DNA of 64,000 bases from Enterobacter sp. kpr-6 (GTDB taxonomy: Bacteria > Pseudomonadota > Gammaproteobacteria > Enterobacterales > Enterobacteriaceae): positions 248,001 through 312,000 of the forward strand of contig NZ_FOYH01000004.1 of the NCBI RefSeq assembly GCF_900116015.1. Reading direction: 5' to 3'. How positions within the stretch are numbered: the stretch's first letter is position 1; each line of letters opens with the position of its first letter. Positions 53,606 through 63,948 of the stretch are shown here, piece by piece. Made by a program: the position numbers and the translations under genes. The notes beneath the pieces are model-generated. The model made no database searches and had not been told where the DNA came from. It worked only from the letters and a program-made list of their open reading frames with translations.

Positions 53606-56203
53606 GTGCTAGAAGAATACCGTAAGCATCAGGCTTCGCGTGCCGCTGAAGGGATTGCACCAAAACCCTTAGATGCTACCCAAATGGCCGGGCTGGTTGA
53701 GCTGCTGAAGTCCCCGCCACTGGGCGAAGAAGAATTCCTGTTAGATCTGTTAATTAATCGTGTTCCGCCTGGTGTTGACGAAGCCGCGTATGTTAAAGCC
53801 GGTTTCCTGGCAGCCGTTGCCAAAGGCGAAACAACCTCCCCCCTGGTCACGCCAGAAAAAGCCATCGAACTCCTGGGTACTATGCAGGGTGGTTACAACA
53901 TCCATCCGCTGATTGACGCGCTGGATAACGAAAAGCTGGCTCCGATTGCCGCCAAAGCGCTCTCTCATACCCTGCTGATGTTCGACAACTTCTACGACGT
54001 GGAAGAGAAAGCGAAAGCGGGCAATACCTACGCTAAACAGGTCATGCAATCCTGGGCGGACGCCGAATGGTTCCTTAGCCGTCCTTCGCTTGCTGAAAAA
54101 ATTACCGTGACCGTGTTCAAGGTGACCGGTGAAACCAACACCGATGACCTGTCTCCGGCCCCGGATGCCTGGTCGCGCCCGGATATCCCGCTGCACGCGC
54201 TGGCCATGCTGAAAAACGCCCGTGAAGGCATTGAGCCGGATCAGCCGGGTGCCGTTGGCCCGATCAAGCAGATCGAAGAGCTGAACAAAAAAGGCTTCCC
54301 GCTGGCCTACGTCGGTGACGTTGTCGGCACCGGTTCGTCGCGTAAATCCGCAACCAACTCAGTGCTGTGGTTTATGGGCGACGACATTCCGCATGTGCCG
54401 AACAAACGCGGCGGCGGTCTGGTGCTCGGCGGCAAAATCGCGCCAATCTTCTTTAACACCATGGAAGATGCCGGTGCGCTGCCGATCGAAGTGGACGTAA
54501 ACAGCCTGAACATGGGCGACGTGATTGACGTTTATCCGTTTAAAGGCGAAGTGCGTAACCACGAAACGGGCGAACTGCTGGCGAACTTTGAACTGAAAAC
54601 CGACGTGCTGATCGACGAAGTGCGCGCCGGTGGCCGTATTCCGCTGATCATCGGTCGTGGCCTGACCACGAAAGCGCGTGAAGCGCTGGGTCTGCCGCAC
54701 TCTGACGTGTTCCGTCAGGCGAAAGACGTGGCGGAAAGCAGCCGTGGCTACTCACTGGCGCAGAAAATGGTCGGTCGCGCCTGCGGCGTGGCGGGGATTC
54801 GTCCGGGCGCGTACTGCGAGCCGAAGATGACCTCCGTGGGTTCTCAGGACACCACCGGGCCGATGACCCGTGATGAGCTGAAAGACCTGGCGTGCCTGGG
54901 TTTCTCTGCCGATCTGGTGATGCAGTCCTTCTGCCACACGGCCGCTTATCCGAAGCCGGTCGACGTGACCACTCACCACACGCTGCCGGACTTCATCATG
55001 AACCGTGGCGGCGTGTCACTGCGTCCGGGCGATGGCGTGATCCACTCCTGGCTGAACCGTATGCTTCTGCCGGATACCGTGGGCACCGGTGGTGACTCCC
55101 ACACCCGCTTCCCGATTGGGATCTCCTTCCCGGCAGGGTCTGGTCTGGTGGCCTTTGCTGCCGCGACCGGCGTAATGCCGCTGGATATGCCGGAATCGGT
55201 GCTGGTGCGCTTTAAAGGCAAAATGCAGCCGGGCATCACCCTGCGCGATCTGGTGCATGCGATCCCGCTGTACGCGATCCGTCAGGGCCTGTTAACCGTA
55301 GAGAAGAAAGGCAAGAAAAACGTCTTCTCTGGCCGCATTCTGGAGATCGAAGGTCTGCCGGATCTGAAAGTCGAGCAGGCGTTTGAACTGACTGACGCCT
55401 CGGCAGAACGTTCTGCGGCGGGCTGTACCATCAAGCTCGATCGCGCGCCGATTGAAGAATATCTGACCTCTAACATCGTGCTGCTGAAGTGGATGATTGC
55501 AGAAGGTTACGGCGATCGTCGTACCCTGGAGCGTCGTGTGCAGGGCATGGAAAAATGGCTGGCGGATCCGCAGTTGCTGGAAGCCGATGCTGACGCAGAA
55601 TATGCGGCGGTGATCGACATCGATCTGGCGGATATCAAAGAGCCGATTCTGTGCGCGCCGAACGATCCTGACGATGCGCGTCTGCTTTCCGACGTGGCGG
55701 GCGAGAAGATCGACGAAGTGTTTATCGGCTCGTGCATGACCAACATCGGTCACTTCCGTGCTGCCGGTAAGCTGCTGGACAGCCACAAAGGTCAACTGCC
55801 AACCCGTCTGTGGGTCGCGCCGCCAACCCGTATGGATGCCGCGCAGCTCACCGAAGAGGGCTACTACAGCGTATTCGGTAAGAGCGGTGCGCGCGTAGAA
55901 ATCCCGGGCTGCTCGCTGTGCATGGGTAACCAGGCCCGCGTGGCAGATGGCGCAACAGTGGTATCGACCTCAACGCGTAACTTCCCGAACCGTCTGGGTA
56001 CGGGAGCGAACGTGTTCCTGGCTTCTGCGGAACTGGCAGCGGTCGCCTCCCTGCTCGGCAAACTGCCGACGCCGGATGAGTATCAGACCTTTATGGCGCA
56101 GGTAGATAAGACGGCGGTGGATACCTATCGCTATCTGAACTTCGACAAACTGGGTCAGTACACTGAGAAAGCCGACGGCGTGATTTTCCAGACGGCGGTG
56201 TAA
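53606..56203 (+). CDS. acnB: Aconitate hydratase B (AcnB)
   Basis: Main citric-acid-cycle aconitase, isomerising citrate and isocitrate with a [4Fe-4S] cluster; its apo form binds mRNA in E. coli. The 865 residues equal E. coli AcnB. Domain order is HEAT-like domain, swivel domain, then the cluster-bearing domains with cysteines in IGSCMTN and GCSLCMGN. It starts at GTG 53606, supported by GAGGAG seven bases upstream and agreement with E. coli; the ATG at 53579 is rejected. A repeat element begins five bases after the stop. Confidence 0.97.
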   Translation: MLEEYRKHQASRAAEGIAPKPLDATQMAGLVELLKSPPLGEEEFLLDLLINRVPPGVDEAAYVKAGFLAAVAKGETTSPLVTPEKAIELLGTMQGGYNIHPLIDALDNEKLAPIAAKALSHTLLMFDNFYDVEEKAKAGNTYAKQVMQSWADAEWFLSRPSLAEKITVTVFKVTGETNTDDLSPAPDAWSRPDIPLHALAMLKNAREGIEPDQPGAVGPIKQIEELNKKGFPLAYVGDVVGTGSSRKSATNSVLWFMGDDIPHVPNKRGGGLVLGGKIAPIFFNTMEDAGALPIEVDVNSLNMGDVIDVYPFKGEVRNHETGELLANFELKTDVLIDEVRAGGRIPLIIGRGLTTKAREALGLPHSDVFRQAKDVAESSRGYSLAQKMVGRACGVAGIRPGAYCEPKMTSVGSQDTTGPMTRDELKDLACLGFSADLVMQSFCHTAAYPKPVDVTTHHTLPDFIMNRGGVSLRPGDGVIHSWLNRMLLPDTVGTGGDSHTRFPIGISFPAGSGLVAFAAATGVMPLDMPESVLVRFKGKMQPGITLRDLVHAIPLYAIRQGLLTVEKKGKKNVFSGRILEIEGLPDLKVEQAFELTDASAERSAAGCTIKLDRAPIEEYLTSNIVLLKWMIAEGYGDRRTLERRVQGMEKWLADPQLLEADADAEYAAVIDIDLADIKEPILCAPNDPDDARLLSDVAGEKIDEVFIGSCMTNIGHFRAAGKLLDSHKGQLPTRLWVAPPTRMDAAQLTEEGYYSVFGKSGARVEIPGCSLCMGNQARVADGATVVSTSTRNFPNRLGTGANVFLASAELAAVASLLGKLPTPDEYQTFMAQVDKTAVDTYRYLNFDKLGQYTEKADGVIFQTAV

Positions 56204-56208
56204 GTTCC

Positions 56209-56343
56209 CCCTCACCCTAACCCTCTCCCCATGGGAGAGGGGACGGATCGAGCGCGAACTTGCTTTTCCCCTCTCCCTCAGGGACAGATCGAGCGCGGAC
56301 TTGCCTTTCTCCCTCTCCCTCAGGGAGAGGGTCGGGGTGAGGG
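56209..56343. repeat. GC-rich palindromic repeat element, copy B
   Basis: Same terminal inverted repeats as copy A (CCCTCACCCTAACCCTCTCC at the left). The inside holds a 41-base direct duplication (56240-56280 and 56281-56321, each with GATCGAGCGCG). It starts five bases after the acnB stop and may serve as its transcript end. Confidence 0.85.
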
Positions 56344-56371
56344 TGAAAACCTCCTTCAGCAAGCCAAACCA

Positions 56372-56695
56372 TTAATTAATGGTTTCATTAATATCGCCTG
56401 GCAACGTGTTTTCCCTTGCAGCAAAAAGCTGATTGAATTTATTATTTTTCTTTTCAAAAATCGATGGCGCTGAATTATATGAGGTAGCGTTGTTATGCCC
56501 ACACCATTGGTTTTCACAAGGAATACCGTCTTGATCGCCATCCATTTTCGGATTGGGACAGTTTTCCAAAACCCATGTTGCTTCTTCACAGGAGTTCATT
56601 TGAGTGCAGTACTGCCGTCCATCACATTGATAAGCATAGGAATAAGAACTAAAAGCTGTTAGCAAAAGTACCGTTAATTTAATCGTTGATTTCAT
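56372..56695 (-). CDS. Exported excalibur calcium-binding-domain protein
   Basis: Function unknown. The 107-residue product has a signal peptide (1-21, cut after SYSYA) and a mature domain with six cysteines (24, 30, 36, 46, 60 and 65). The excalibur calcium-loop signature D52-G-D54-Q-D56-G-I-P-C60-E61 sits inside it. It is predicted to be periplasmic or secreted and disulphide-bonded. The region is far richer in A and T than the neighbours, which suggests recent acquisition. No partner gene is adjacent. It is not in this place in E. coli K-12. Confidence 0.85.
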   Translation of the reverse strand: MKSTIKLTVLLLTAFSSYSYAYQCDGRQYCTQMNSCEEATWVLENCPNPKMDGDQDGIPCENQWCGHNNATSYNSAPSIFEKKNNKFNQLFAARENTLPGDINETIN

Positions 56696-57046
56696 TTTTA
56701 CGCATCCTTGAGAAAAAGAAAATTTAATTGCTCACCCTCATTGAGCACGCCAAGAATAAGGGATTTTATTATTTTTGTTAAATGTATAATATGTATGGTT
56801 TAGTGGTATAAATAATTCCCATGAATTATTTTAAGCGGTAATTTTATATTAACCCTGCGATAAATGATTTTATTAATATAAAATCATGACCCCTCTTTAG
56901 TTGAATTAACAGGCTTAATTTTTAAGCGCTCACCACCTAACGCACACGACCCTTCCAGGCTTTTTTTACTCTCTGATACTCGCTACGCTGTTATTCTTCC
57001 CCACTGCTGCGATAATTACAGCAATGCTGGATCAGAGGAAAACATC
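56696..57046. other. AT-rich interval before yacL
   Basis: 351 bases with long A/T stretches (56700-56940). No gene, RNA or clear promoter was recognised. It presumably carries the promoters of the flanking divergent genes. Confidence 0.5.
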
Positions 57047-57409
57047 ATGGATTACGAATTTTTGCGCGACATTACCGGAGGGGTAAAGGTGCGTATGTCG
57101 ATGGGCCACGAAGTGGTCGGTCACTGGTTTAATGAAGAGGTTAAAGATAACCTGGCGCTGCTGGATGAAGTCGAGCAGGCCGCGCGGACGGTGAAAGGCA
57201 GTGAGCGCCAGTGGCAGCGTATCGGGCATGAATACACGCTGTGGATGGATGGCGAAGAGGTGATTGTGCGCGCCAACCAGCTGGAGTTTTCCGGCGATGA
57301 AATGGAAGAGGGTATGAACTATTACGATGAAGAAAGCCTGTCGCTGTGCGGCGTAGAGGATTTTCTTCAGGTGGTGGCAGCCTACCGCGATTTTATCAAA
57401 CAGAAATAA
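57047..57409 (+). CDS. yacL: UPF0231 family protein YacL
   Basis: Conserved enterobacterial protein of unknown function. The 120-residue, acidic product is nearly identical to E. coli YacL ([20 protein letters not shown], then [20 protein letters not shown]). No signal peptide or membrane segment is seen, so it is probably cytoplasmic. It is a single gene with its own terminator, converging on speD. Confidence 0.93.
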   Translation: MDYEFLRDITGGVKVRMSMGHEVVGHWFNEEVKDNLALLDEVEQAARTVKGSERQWQRIGHEYTLWMDGEEVIVRANQLEFSGDEMEEGMNYYDEESLSLCGVEDFLQVVAAYRDFIKQK

Positions 57410-57414
57410 TGATT

Positions 57415-57439
57415 ACGGAGCATCCCTGCTCCGTTTTTG
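57415..57439 (+). terminator. yacL terminator
   Basis: ACGGAGCA/TGCTCCGT stem with a TCCC loop followed by T residues, between the converging yacL and speD. Confidence 0.85.
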
Positions 57440-57441
57440 CC

Positions 57442-58236
57442 TTACACGGCTGGAATATTGCGGCCGTAATAAATCTCGCGCATCTCTTTCCACAGCGCTT
57501 CGGTGATCACTTTACGCTCGGCGGCGCTCAGATCTTCCGGTTTGGTGTGGAACATGTAGTGCTTCAAATCGAACTCTTTCAGTAACATCTTGGTATGGAA
57601 GATGTTTTCCTGATAAACGTTCACATCCAGCATGTCATACAGCGCCTTCATGTCATCGGACAAAAAGTTCTGAATAGAGTTAATTTCATGGTCGATAAAG
57701 TGTTTTTTACCGGAAACGTCGCGGGTAAAGCCGCGCACGCGGTAATCGACGGTCACGATGTCGGACTCAAGCTGGTGGATTAAATAATTCAGCGCTTTCA
57801 GCGGTGAAATCACGCCGCACGTGGAGACTTCGATGTCGGCGCGGAAGGTGCATAACCCGCCTTCCGGGTGGCTTTCCGGGTAGGTGTGTACGCAGATGTG
57901 GCTTTTATCAAGGTGCGCGACCACGGTTTCCGGCAGCGGGCCTGGGTGTTCGGTATTGTCGATCAGGTGCGGCTCGACGGGTTCTTCACTCACCAGAATG
58001 GTGACGCTGGCACCCTGCGGTTCATAATCCTGGCGGGCAATGTTCAGGATATTGGCCCCGATAATGGAGCAGGTTTCTGACAGAATTTCAGTCAGGCGAT
58101 TGGCGTTATAGAGTTCGTCGATATAGGCGATATAACCATCGCGCTCTTCTGCTGTGTTGGCATAACAGATATCGTAAATACAAAAACTCAGGCTTTTGGT
58201 CAGGTTGTTAAAGCCATGTAGTTTAAGCTTTTTCAA
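57442..58236 (-). CDS. speD: S-adenosylmethionine decarboxylase proenzyme SpeD
   Basis: Supplies decarboxylated S-adenosylmethionine, the aminopropyl donor for spermidine. The 264-residue proenzyme cleaves itself between Lys111 and Ser112 ([16 protein letters not shown]), and Ser112 becomes the pyruvoyl group. The whole sequence closely follows E. coli. It lies 20 bases after speE, so the two are cotranscribed. Confidence 0.97.
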   Translation of the reverse strand: MKKLKLHGFNNLTKSLSFCIYDICYANTAEERDGYIAYIDELYNANRLTEILSETCSIIGANILNIARQDYEPQGASVTILVSEEPVEPHLIDNTEHPGPLPETVVAHLDKSHICVHTYPESHPEGGLCTFRADIEVSTCGVISPLKALNYLIHQLESDIVTVDYRVRGFTRDVSGKKHFIDHEINSIQNFLSDDMKALYDMLDVNVYQENIFHTKMLLKEFDLKHYMFHTKPEDLSAAERKVITEALWKEMREIYYGRNIPAV

Positions 58237-58256
58237 TTTTTATCACCCCCTTAGAA

Positions 58257-59117
58257 TCACTGCGCTGACAGTGCGTCTTGCAAATATTGTGGTAACGCGA
58301 ACGCCGCCGTGTGCACCGCCGGATTGTAATAACGGCAGGTTAAATTAGCGTGATGGAAACGCGCCTGGATGATCCCGGTTGAGAGATGACGCAATGCGTC
58401 GTTATCGGTCGCCCAGGCGAAAGTCATAATGCCGCCGTAATAGGTCGGCACAGCGGCCTGGTAAAAACTCACATCGCCAAAATACTGGCTGAGTTTGCGG
58501 TGGCTGCCTACGGCTTCATCCTGCTGCAAAAAGCTGACGCCGTTTTGCGCGACGAAAATCCCGCCTTCGTTCAGACAACGTTTGCACCCTTCATAGAAGG
58601 CCGATGTGAACAGACTCTCGCCCGGTCCCACCGGATCGGTGCAGTCAGAGATGATCACATCGAAGGTTTGCGTGGTCTGGTTAACAAAGTTCACGCCATC
58701 GTCAATTACCAGATTGAAGCGCGGATCGTCATAGGCACCGGCATTGTGGTTCGGCAGATACTGACGGCAGAACGAAACGACACCGGCATCGATTTCCACC
58801 ATGGTGATGGTTTCAATATTTTTGTGGCGGCTCACTTCGCGCAGCATTGCGCCATCGCCACCGCCGATAATCAGCACGTGCTTCGCGTGGCCGTGCGCCA
58901 GCAACGGCACGTGGGTCATCATTTCGTGATAAATAAACTCATCGCGCTCGGTGGTTTGCACCACGCCATCCAGCGCCATTACGCGACCAAAGGCGGCGTT
59001 TTCAAAAATGATGAGATCTTGATGATCGGTTTTTTCATGGTACAGCACATTATCAACGGCAAAGTACTGACCAAACTGGTCATGCAGCGTTTCGTGCCAC
59101 ATTTTGTTATCGGTCAT
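58257..59117 (-). CDS. speE: Spermidine synthase SpeE
   Basis: Transfers the aminopropyl group from decarboxylated S-adenosylmethionine to putrescine. The 286-residue protein has the Rossmann-like segments [15 protein letters not shown] and [16 protein letters not shown], and the gatekeeping [11 protein letters not shown] 59117 is chosen because GGAGG lies upstream with good spacing and it matches E. coli; 59138 would add seven residues. It is first in the speE-speD operon. Confidence 0.97.
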   Translation of the reverse strand: MTDNKMWHETLHDQFGQYFAVDNVLYHEKTDHQDLIIFENAAFGRVMALDGVVQTTERDEFIYHEMMTHVPLLAHGHAKHVLIIGGGDGAMLREVSRHKNIETITMVEIDAGVVSFCRQYLPNHNAGAYDDPRFNLVIDDGVNFVNQTTQTFDVIISDCTDPVGPGESLFTSAFYEGCKRCLNEGGIFVAQNGVSFLQQDEAVGSHRKLSQYFGDVSFYQAAVPTYYGGIMTFAWATDNDALRHLSTGIIQARFHHANLTCRYYNPAVHTAAFALPQYLQDALSAQ

Positions 59118-59198
59118 TGCTTCCTCCTGCGTTAACACCCCTCTAAAACGGGCGTAACATCATAGCTAACTATAGCGGGGGTTGCACGGAGAGATAGC

Positions 59199-59267
59199 CC
59201 CTCACCCCGGCCCTCTCCCAAAGGGAGAGGGGGAAGGGCAAGGGCAGGTGTCAGGAGTAGGGGAGGG
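59199..59267. repeat. GC-rich palindromic repeat element, copy C (decayed)
   Basis: The left end CCCTCACCCCGGCCCTCTCC and its hairpin partner are intact. The right end is degenerate (TAGGGGAGGGG). It lies directly after the yacC stop and before the speE start. Confidence 0.75.
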
Positions 59268-59268
59268 G

Positions 59269-59616
59269 TTACTTAACGTAAGCCAGCAGACTCAACGAAT
59301 CACGCGCCAGCGCTTTGCACTTCTTATCCGTTGAAATGCCAATGCCGCTTAAATCGCGGTAGCTGTCTTCACCGAGCGATTTCATATCGAAGCTGTCGTA
59401 ATTGCTGAGATCCCACTGATTTTGCTGGGCGAAAAACACCAGCGCGCGACGAATCTGGCCGTTAGGCAGGTTCTGGTAGCCGCAGTCGTTTTTCAAAAAT
59501 ACAAACACCGCCGTCAGATCGGCCATGTCTTCTGCCTCAGATTCACTGAGCGCATAACTATTAACGGAAACAGCCATCAGGCTGGCGAACATAACTGTTC
59601 TGAAAAACGTCTTCAT
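59269..59616 (-). CDS. yacC: PulS/OutS-like exported protein YacC
   Basis: Small exported protein of the pilotin-like PulS/OutS family; its function in E. coli is not established. The 115 residues have a signal peptide (1-22, cut near SYA) and a mature part with two cysteines (CGYQNLPNGQIRRALVFF and KKCKALA). ATG 59616 (MKTFFRTV) agrees with E. coli; the longer frame to 59655 is rejected. It is divergent from cueO. Confidence 0.93.
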   Translation of the reverse strand: MKTFFRTVMFASLMAVSVNSYALSESEAEDMADLTAVFVFLKNDCGYQNLPNGQIRRALVFFAQQNQWDLSNYDSFDMKSLGEDSYRDLSGIGISTDKKCKALARDSLSLLAYVK

Positions 59617-59696
59617 TCTTTCTACCAAAACATCGCGGAAATTTAACGTTAGCATACTTGTGGGCGGGCCGACGACCTTTATTATACGCTGTTAAC

Positions 59697-59727
59697 TTGA
59701 CCTTACCGCAAGGGCAGGGTTTATGCT
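59697..59727 (+). promoter_or_regulatory. CueR-type cueO promoter and operator
   Basis: TTGACC (59697) and TATGCT (59722-59727) are separated by 19 bases, the long spacer that MerR-family activators need. An inverted repeat CCTTACC-GCAA-GGGCAGG sits in the spacer, as at E. coli cueO. Predicted to be switched on by CueR with copper(I). Confidence 0.85.
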
Positions 59728-59761
59728 CAAAAGCCTGCCCGAAGAGAAAAAGGAAAGGCCC

Positions 59762-61300
59762 ATGCAACGACGTGATTTTTTGAAATATTCTGCGGCGCTG
59801 GGTGTGATCAGCGCGTTCCCAGGCTGGCCGGGAAGCGCATTCGCCGCCTCGTTTCAGGCACTACCGATCCCGGACCTGGTGACCGCAGATGCACAAAATC
59901 GCCTTCTCCTGACGATTCAGGCCGGAAAGTCCTCTTTTGCTAATAAAACCGCTACCACCTGGGGCTACAACGGTAATCTGTTAGGGCCTGCTCTCCGGTT
60001 ACGCCAGGGCACACCCGTCACCGTCGATATTCATAATCAACTCCCTGAAGAAACCACTATTCACTGGCACGGGCTTGAAGTGCCGGGCGAGGTGGATGGC
60101 GGCCCGCAGGGGATTATCAAACCAGGCGCGCGGCGAAGCGTGACCTTTACCCCGACGCAGCGCGCGGCGACCTGCTGGTTCCACCCGCATCAGCATGGCA
60201 AAACCGGGCATCAGGTCGCGATGGGTCTGGCCGGGCTGGTGCTGATTGACGATAACGACAGCCGGATGCTGCGCCTGCCCGCGCAATGGGGCATCGACGA
60301 TATCCCCGTTATCGTGCAGGACAAGAAATTTACCCCGGCGGGGGAAATTGATTATCAGCTTGATGTCATGAGCGCCGCAGTGGGCTGGTTTGGCGATACG
60401 CTGCTGACCAACGGCGCGATTTACCCTCAACACGCAGCTCCGAACGGCTGGCTACGTCTGCGCCTGCTGAACGGCTGTAACGCCCGCTCACTGAATTTTG
60501 CGACCAGCGACAAGCGCCCGCTGTACGTGGTTGCCAGCGACGGCGGCCTGCTGGCGGAGCCGGTCAAACTCAGCGAATTACCCATGCTGCCGGGCGAGCG
60601 TTTTGAGGTGCTGGTGGAGACGCGCGACGGTAAACCTTTTGATCTGCTGACGCTGCCCGTCACGCAGATGGGCATGGCGGTTGCGCCGTTCGACAAGCCG
60701 CACCCGGTACTGCGCATTCAGCCGCTGCGGGTGGTTGCTTCCGGCGAACTGCCGGACTCGCTGGTGGACGTTCCGCGCCTGCCCGCGCTTGAAGACTTAA
60801 CGCAGCGCACGCTGCAACTGTCGATGGACCCGATGCTGGATATGATGGGCATGCAGGCGCTCGCTGAGAAATATGGCGATCAGGCGATGGCGGGGATGCA
60901 TCACGGATCGATGAACCACGGCGGTATGAACCACGGCGGTATGAATCACAGCATGGATTTCCACAGCGGCAACCGGATCAACGGCAAGGCTTTTGATATG
61001 AACACGCCGGGCTTTGCGGCGGCTAAAGGGCAGTATGAGCGCTGGGTGATTTCCGGGGAAGGCGACATGATGCTGCACCCGTTCCATATCCACGGCACGC
61101 AGTTCCGCATTCTGTCAGAGAACGGCAAGCCCCCGGCGGCGCACCGCGCAGGCTGGAAAGATACGGTGAACGTGTTTAACGCGCGCAGTGAAGTGCTGGT
61201 GAAGTTTGACCATAACGCGCCGAAAGAACACGCGTATATGGCGCACTGTCATCTGCTGGAGCATGAGGATACGGGGATGATGGTTGGGTTTACGGTGTAG
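59762..61300 (+). CDS. cueO: Multicopper oxidase CueO
   Basis: Periplasmic copper(I) oxidase that protects against copper. The 512-residue protein begins with a Tat signal ([14 protein letters not shown], twin Arg) and has three cupredoxin domains with the copper sites [25 protein letters not shown] and [13 protein letters not shown]. The Met/His-rich loop near residues 380-400 is shorter than in E. coli and made of MNHGG repeats. ATG 59762 matches E. coli; an earlier start at 59723 would put the promoter -10 inside the gene. Confidence 0.97.
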   Translation: MQRRDFLKYSAALGVISAFPGWPGSAFAASFQALPIPDLVTADAQNRLLLTIQAGKSSFANKTATTWGYNGNLLGPALRLRQGTPVTVDIHNQLPEETTIHWHGLEVPGEVDGGPQGIIKPGARRSVTFTPTQRAATCWFHPHQHGKTGHQVAMGLAGLVLIDDNDSRMLRLPAQWGIDDIPVIVQDKKFTPAGEIDYQLDVMSAAVGWFGDTLLTNGAIYPQHAAPNGWLRLRLLNGCNARSLNFATSDKRPLYVVASDGGLLAEPVKLSELPMLPGERFEVLVETRDGKPFDLLTLPVTQMGMAVAPFDKPHPVLRIQPLRVVASGELPDSLVDVPRLPALEDLTQRTLQLSMDPMLDMMGMQALAEKYGDQAMAGMHHGSMNHGGMNHGGMNHSMDFHSGNRINGKAFDMNTPGFAAAKGQYERWVISGEGDMMLHPFHIHGTQFRILSENGKPPAAHRAGWKDTVNVFNARSEVLVKFDHNAPKEHAYMAHCHLLEHEDTGMMVGFTV

Positions 61301-61306
61301 GTTTCA

Positions 61307-61412
61307 CCCTCACCCCGGCCCTCTCCCTGAGGGAGAGGGGGAAGGGCGAGCCCGTGCCCGAAGGTGAGGGGGAAAAGTCCCCTCTCCCATGGGGAGAGGG
61401 TTAGGGTGAGGG
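61307..61412. repeat. GC-rich palindromic repeat element, copy D
   Basis: Complete terminal inverted repeats (CCCTCACCCCGGCCCTCTCC at the left; GGGAGAGGGTTAGGGTGAGG at the right), between the converging cueO and gcd. It starts six bases after the cueO stop and ends 16 before the gcd stop. Confidence 0.85.
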
Positions 61413-61428
61413 GAAAATCAGCTAACGC

Positions 61429-63819
61429 TTACTTCGCCTCATCCGGCAGTGCATAGGCCACAATATAGTCGCCCATCTTCGTACCAAACGAACCGTGACC
61501 CCCGGCGGAAATGATAACATACTGCTTGCCATTCACTTCATAGGTCATCGGCGTTGCCTGACCGCCCGCTGGCAGACGGCCCTGCCACAGTTTTTCACCG
61601 TTGCTCATATTGTACGCGCGCAGGTAGTTGTCTGCGGTCGCGCCAATAAACAGCACGTTACCGGCGGTAGAGATCGGCCCGCCAAGCATCGGCATACCCA
61701 TGTTGAACGGCACCGGGATCGGCATCGGGAACGGCATGCTGTCCTGCGGCGTACCGATACGTTTTTTCCACACCACGTCGTTGGTTTTCAGATCGAGGGC
61801 AGAAATATAACCCCAGGCTGGCTGTTTACACGGCAGACCAAACGGTGACAGGAACGGGTTCAGCGTCACGCCATACGGCACGCCGTACTGCGGCTGAATA
61901 CCGGCTTCGGTACCGCTGCCTTGTGCATCTTTCGGCTGTTCCATCGGATTGCCCGGACCACGCGGCATCAGTTTTGAAACAAACGGCAGCGCCATTGGGT
62001 TAGCGATAGCAACCTGACGGTTCGGATCGACGGAAATCCCGCCCCACTCGAACATCCCCAGGTTACCCGGGAACACCAGCGTACCCTGCTCAGACGGCGG
62101 AGTGAAAATCCCTTCGTAACGCAACTGATGGAACATGACGCGGCAGACCAGCTGGTCGAACATCGTCGCGCCCCACATATCCGCGCCACTGAGATCTTTC
62201 TTCGGACGGAAGCTCAAATCAGAGAACGGCTGGGTTTTGGTAACGTAATCGCCTTTGGCTGCACCCTGCGGCACCGGTTTTTCCGGAGCAGGCACCACCA
62301 GCTCGCCGTTACGACGATCGAGCACGAAAATGTTACCGGTTTTCGCCGGCGCGTAAATCACCGGCACGGTTTTACCGTTAACGGTAATGTCCGCCAGCGT
62401 CGGCTGGGATGGCATATCCATGTCCCACAGATCGTGGTGCACGGTCTGGTAGCTCCAGGCGAGCTTACCGGTCGTCGCGTTCAGCGCCAGTACGGAACTG
62501 GCATAACGCTCCTGCTCCGGCGTGCGGTTGCCGCCCCAGATATCCGGCGTGGTCACGCCCATCGGCAGATACACCAGATCCAGCTTCGCGTCGTAGGCCG
62601 CAGGAGCCCAGGAGTTCGGCGAGTTAAAGGTGAATTTGTGCTCGTCAGACGGGATGGCGTTTGGATCTTTCGCGCCCGGATCGAAGGCCCACAGCAGTTT
62701 GCCGGTGTTAACGTCAAAGCCACGGATCACACCGGAGGTTTCGCGGGTGGAGAAGTTGTCGGTCACAGAACCGGCAATCACGATCACTTTATCGGTGATG
62801 ATTGGCGGCGACGTCGGTTCATACAGACCCGGCGTGGTATCCGGCATGTTGGTTTGCAGGTTCAGAATGCCTTTGTTGGCAAAGGATTCGCACAGCTTGC
62901 CGTTGTCGGCGTTAATGGCAAACAGACGACCATCGTTGACCGGCAGAATAATACGACGCGGGCAATCCGCGACCACATCCGGACTGGCGTTATCCGCGCG
63001 CGCTTCGTGGTAAGAGACGCCACGGCAGGTCACGTGCTGGAAAGAGGTGTTGGTGTTGAGCTGCGGATCAACGTGCCATTTCTCTTTACCGGTTGCGGCA
63101 TCCAGTGCGAACAGACGCTGGTGCGCGGTACAGAGATACAGCGTGTCGCCCACTTTAATCGGCGTCACTTCGTTGGTCAGTTCACCCGGATCGTTCGGCT
63201 GTTTCAGATCGCCGGTGCGGAACACCCAGGCTTCTTTCAGATTATGCACGTTATCGGCGTTAATCTGCTTCAGCGGGGAGTAGCGCTGGCCTTCCTGGTT
63301 ACGACCGTAAGCGGGCCAGTCGGCGTCAGCCACCTCAGAGATCGGTGCGGCAGGCGTAGCGTCAGCGCTCAGGGTGCCATTCACTTCCTGCGGATCGTTA
63401 AAGCCAGCCCAGGTCAGGATGCCGCCGCTGATCAGTAGCGCGACAACCAGAGCCGCCACCGCGCCACTGGACGGCACAATCAGGCGACGCCAGACGAACG
63501 GCAGGATCAGCCAGACGCCGAAGAAGACCAGGATGTCGCTGCGCGGGGTTAGCGCCCAGAAGTCGAAGCCGACTTCCCACACGCCCCAGATCATGGTGCA
63601 CAGCAGCAGGGCGGCGTACAGCCATAGCGCGGCGCGTTTGCGACGCCACAGCAACCCGGTCACGCCCAGCATGACCAGCCCGGCGACGGGGTAGTACCAG
63701 GAGCCGCCAACAGCGACCAGCCAGACACCGCCGATGAGCAGGTACAGCCCGCATAGTGCAGCGAACAGGGCTGTTAGCGTCACGAGCCAGCGTGACGGTT
63801 GCGATTTATTTTCTGCCAT
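61429..63819 (-). CDS. gcd: Membrane-bound PQQ-dependent glucose dehydrogenase Gcd
   Basis: Oxidises glucose to gluconolactone in the periplasm and passes electrons to ubiquinone. The 796 residues hold five N-terminal transmembrane helices (about 10-140) and a PQQ-binding eight-bladed propeller domain with tryptophan-docking repeats (for example DADWPAYGRNQEGQRYSPL). ATG 63819 matches E. coli in length; 63828 is a weaker alternative. No pqq genes are in this window, so the cofactor may come from elsewhere. Divergent from hpt. Confidence 0.96.
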   Translation of the reverse strand: MAENKSQPSRWLVTLTALFAALCGLYLLIGGVWLVAVGGSWYYPVAGLVMLGVTGLLWRRKRAALWLYAALLLCTMIWGVWEVGFDFWALTPRSDILVFFGVWLILPFVWRRLIVPSSGAVAALVVALLISGGILTWAGFNDPQEVNGTLSADATPAAPISEVADADWPAYGRNQEGQRYSPLKQINADNVHNLKEAWVFRTGDLKQPNDPGELTNEVTPIKVGDTLYLCTAHQRLFALDAATGKEKWHVDPQLNTNTSFQHVTCRGVSYHEARADNASPDVVADCPRRIILPVNDGRLFAINADNGKLCESFANKGILNLQTNMPDTTPGLYEPTSPPIITDKVIVIAGSVTDNFSTRETSGVIRGFDVNTGKLLWAFDPGAKDPNAIPSDEHKFTFNSPNSWAPAAYDAKLDLVYLPMGVTTPDIWGGNRTPEQERYASSVLALNATTGKLAWSYQTVHHDLWDMDMPSQPTLADITVNGKTVPVIYAPAKTGNIFVLDRRNGELVVPAPEKPVPQGAAKGDYVTKTQPFSDLSFRPKKDLSGADMWGATMFDQLVCRVMFHQLRYEGIFTPPSEQGTLVFPGNLGMFEWGGISVDPNRQVAIANPMALPFVSKLMPRGPGNPMEQPKDAQGSGTEAGIQPQYGVPYGVTLNPFLSPFGLPCKQPAWGYISALDLKTNDVVWKKRIGTPQDSMPFPMPIPVPFNMGMPMLGGPISTAGNVLFIGATADNYLRAYNMSNGEKLWQGRLPAGGQATPMTYEVNGKQYVIISAGGHGSFGTKMGDYIVAYALPDEAK

Positions 63820-63880
63820 AAAAGACACTCATCTCAATTTGTTAATATTTTAGTAGCAATTAATTATAGGATTTAACAAG

Positions 63881-63896
63881 TGTGACCGTCATCACA
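63881..63896. promoter_or_regulatory. CRP binding site between gcd and hpt
   Basis: TGTGA-CCGTCA-TCACA has perfect CRP half-sites with the six-base spacer. It lies 62 bases upstream of gcd and about 47 before the hpt -10. In E. coli cAMP-CRP controls gcd and hpt in opposite ways. Confidence 0.88.
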
Positions 63897-63939
63897 TTTC
63901 TGGCTTTTATTAACTCCGTCCCCGAATAGTGGCTTTTGC

Positions 63940-63948
63940 TGTTATACT
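63940..63948 (+). promoter_or_regulatory. Probable hpt promoter (extended -10)
   Basis: TGT followed by TATACT forms an extended -10 with a weak -35. The hpt coding sequence itself would start just past position 64000 and is not in the window. Confidence 0.55.

Noticed and set aside
62128-63438. 436-codon open frame antisense to gcd
   Set aside because: Shadow frame of gcd, with many Arg, His and Gly and no conserved domain.
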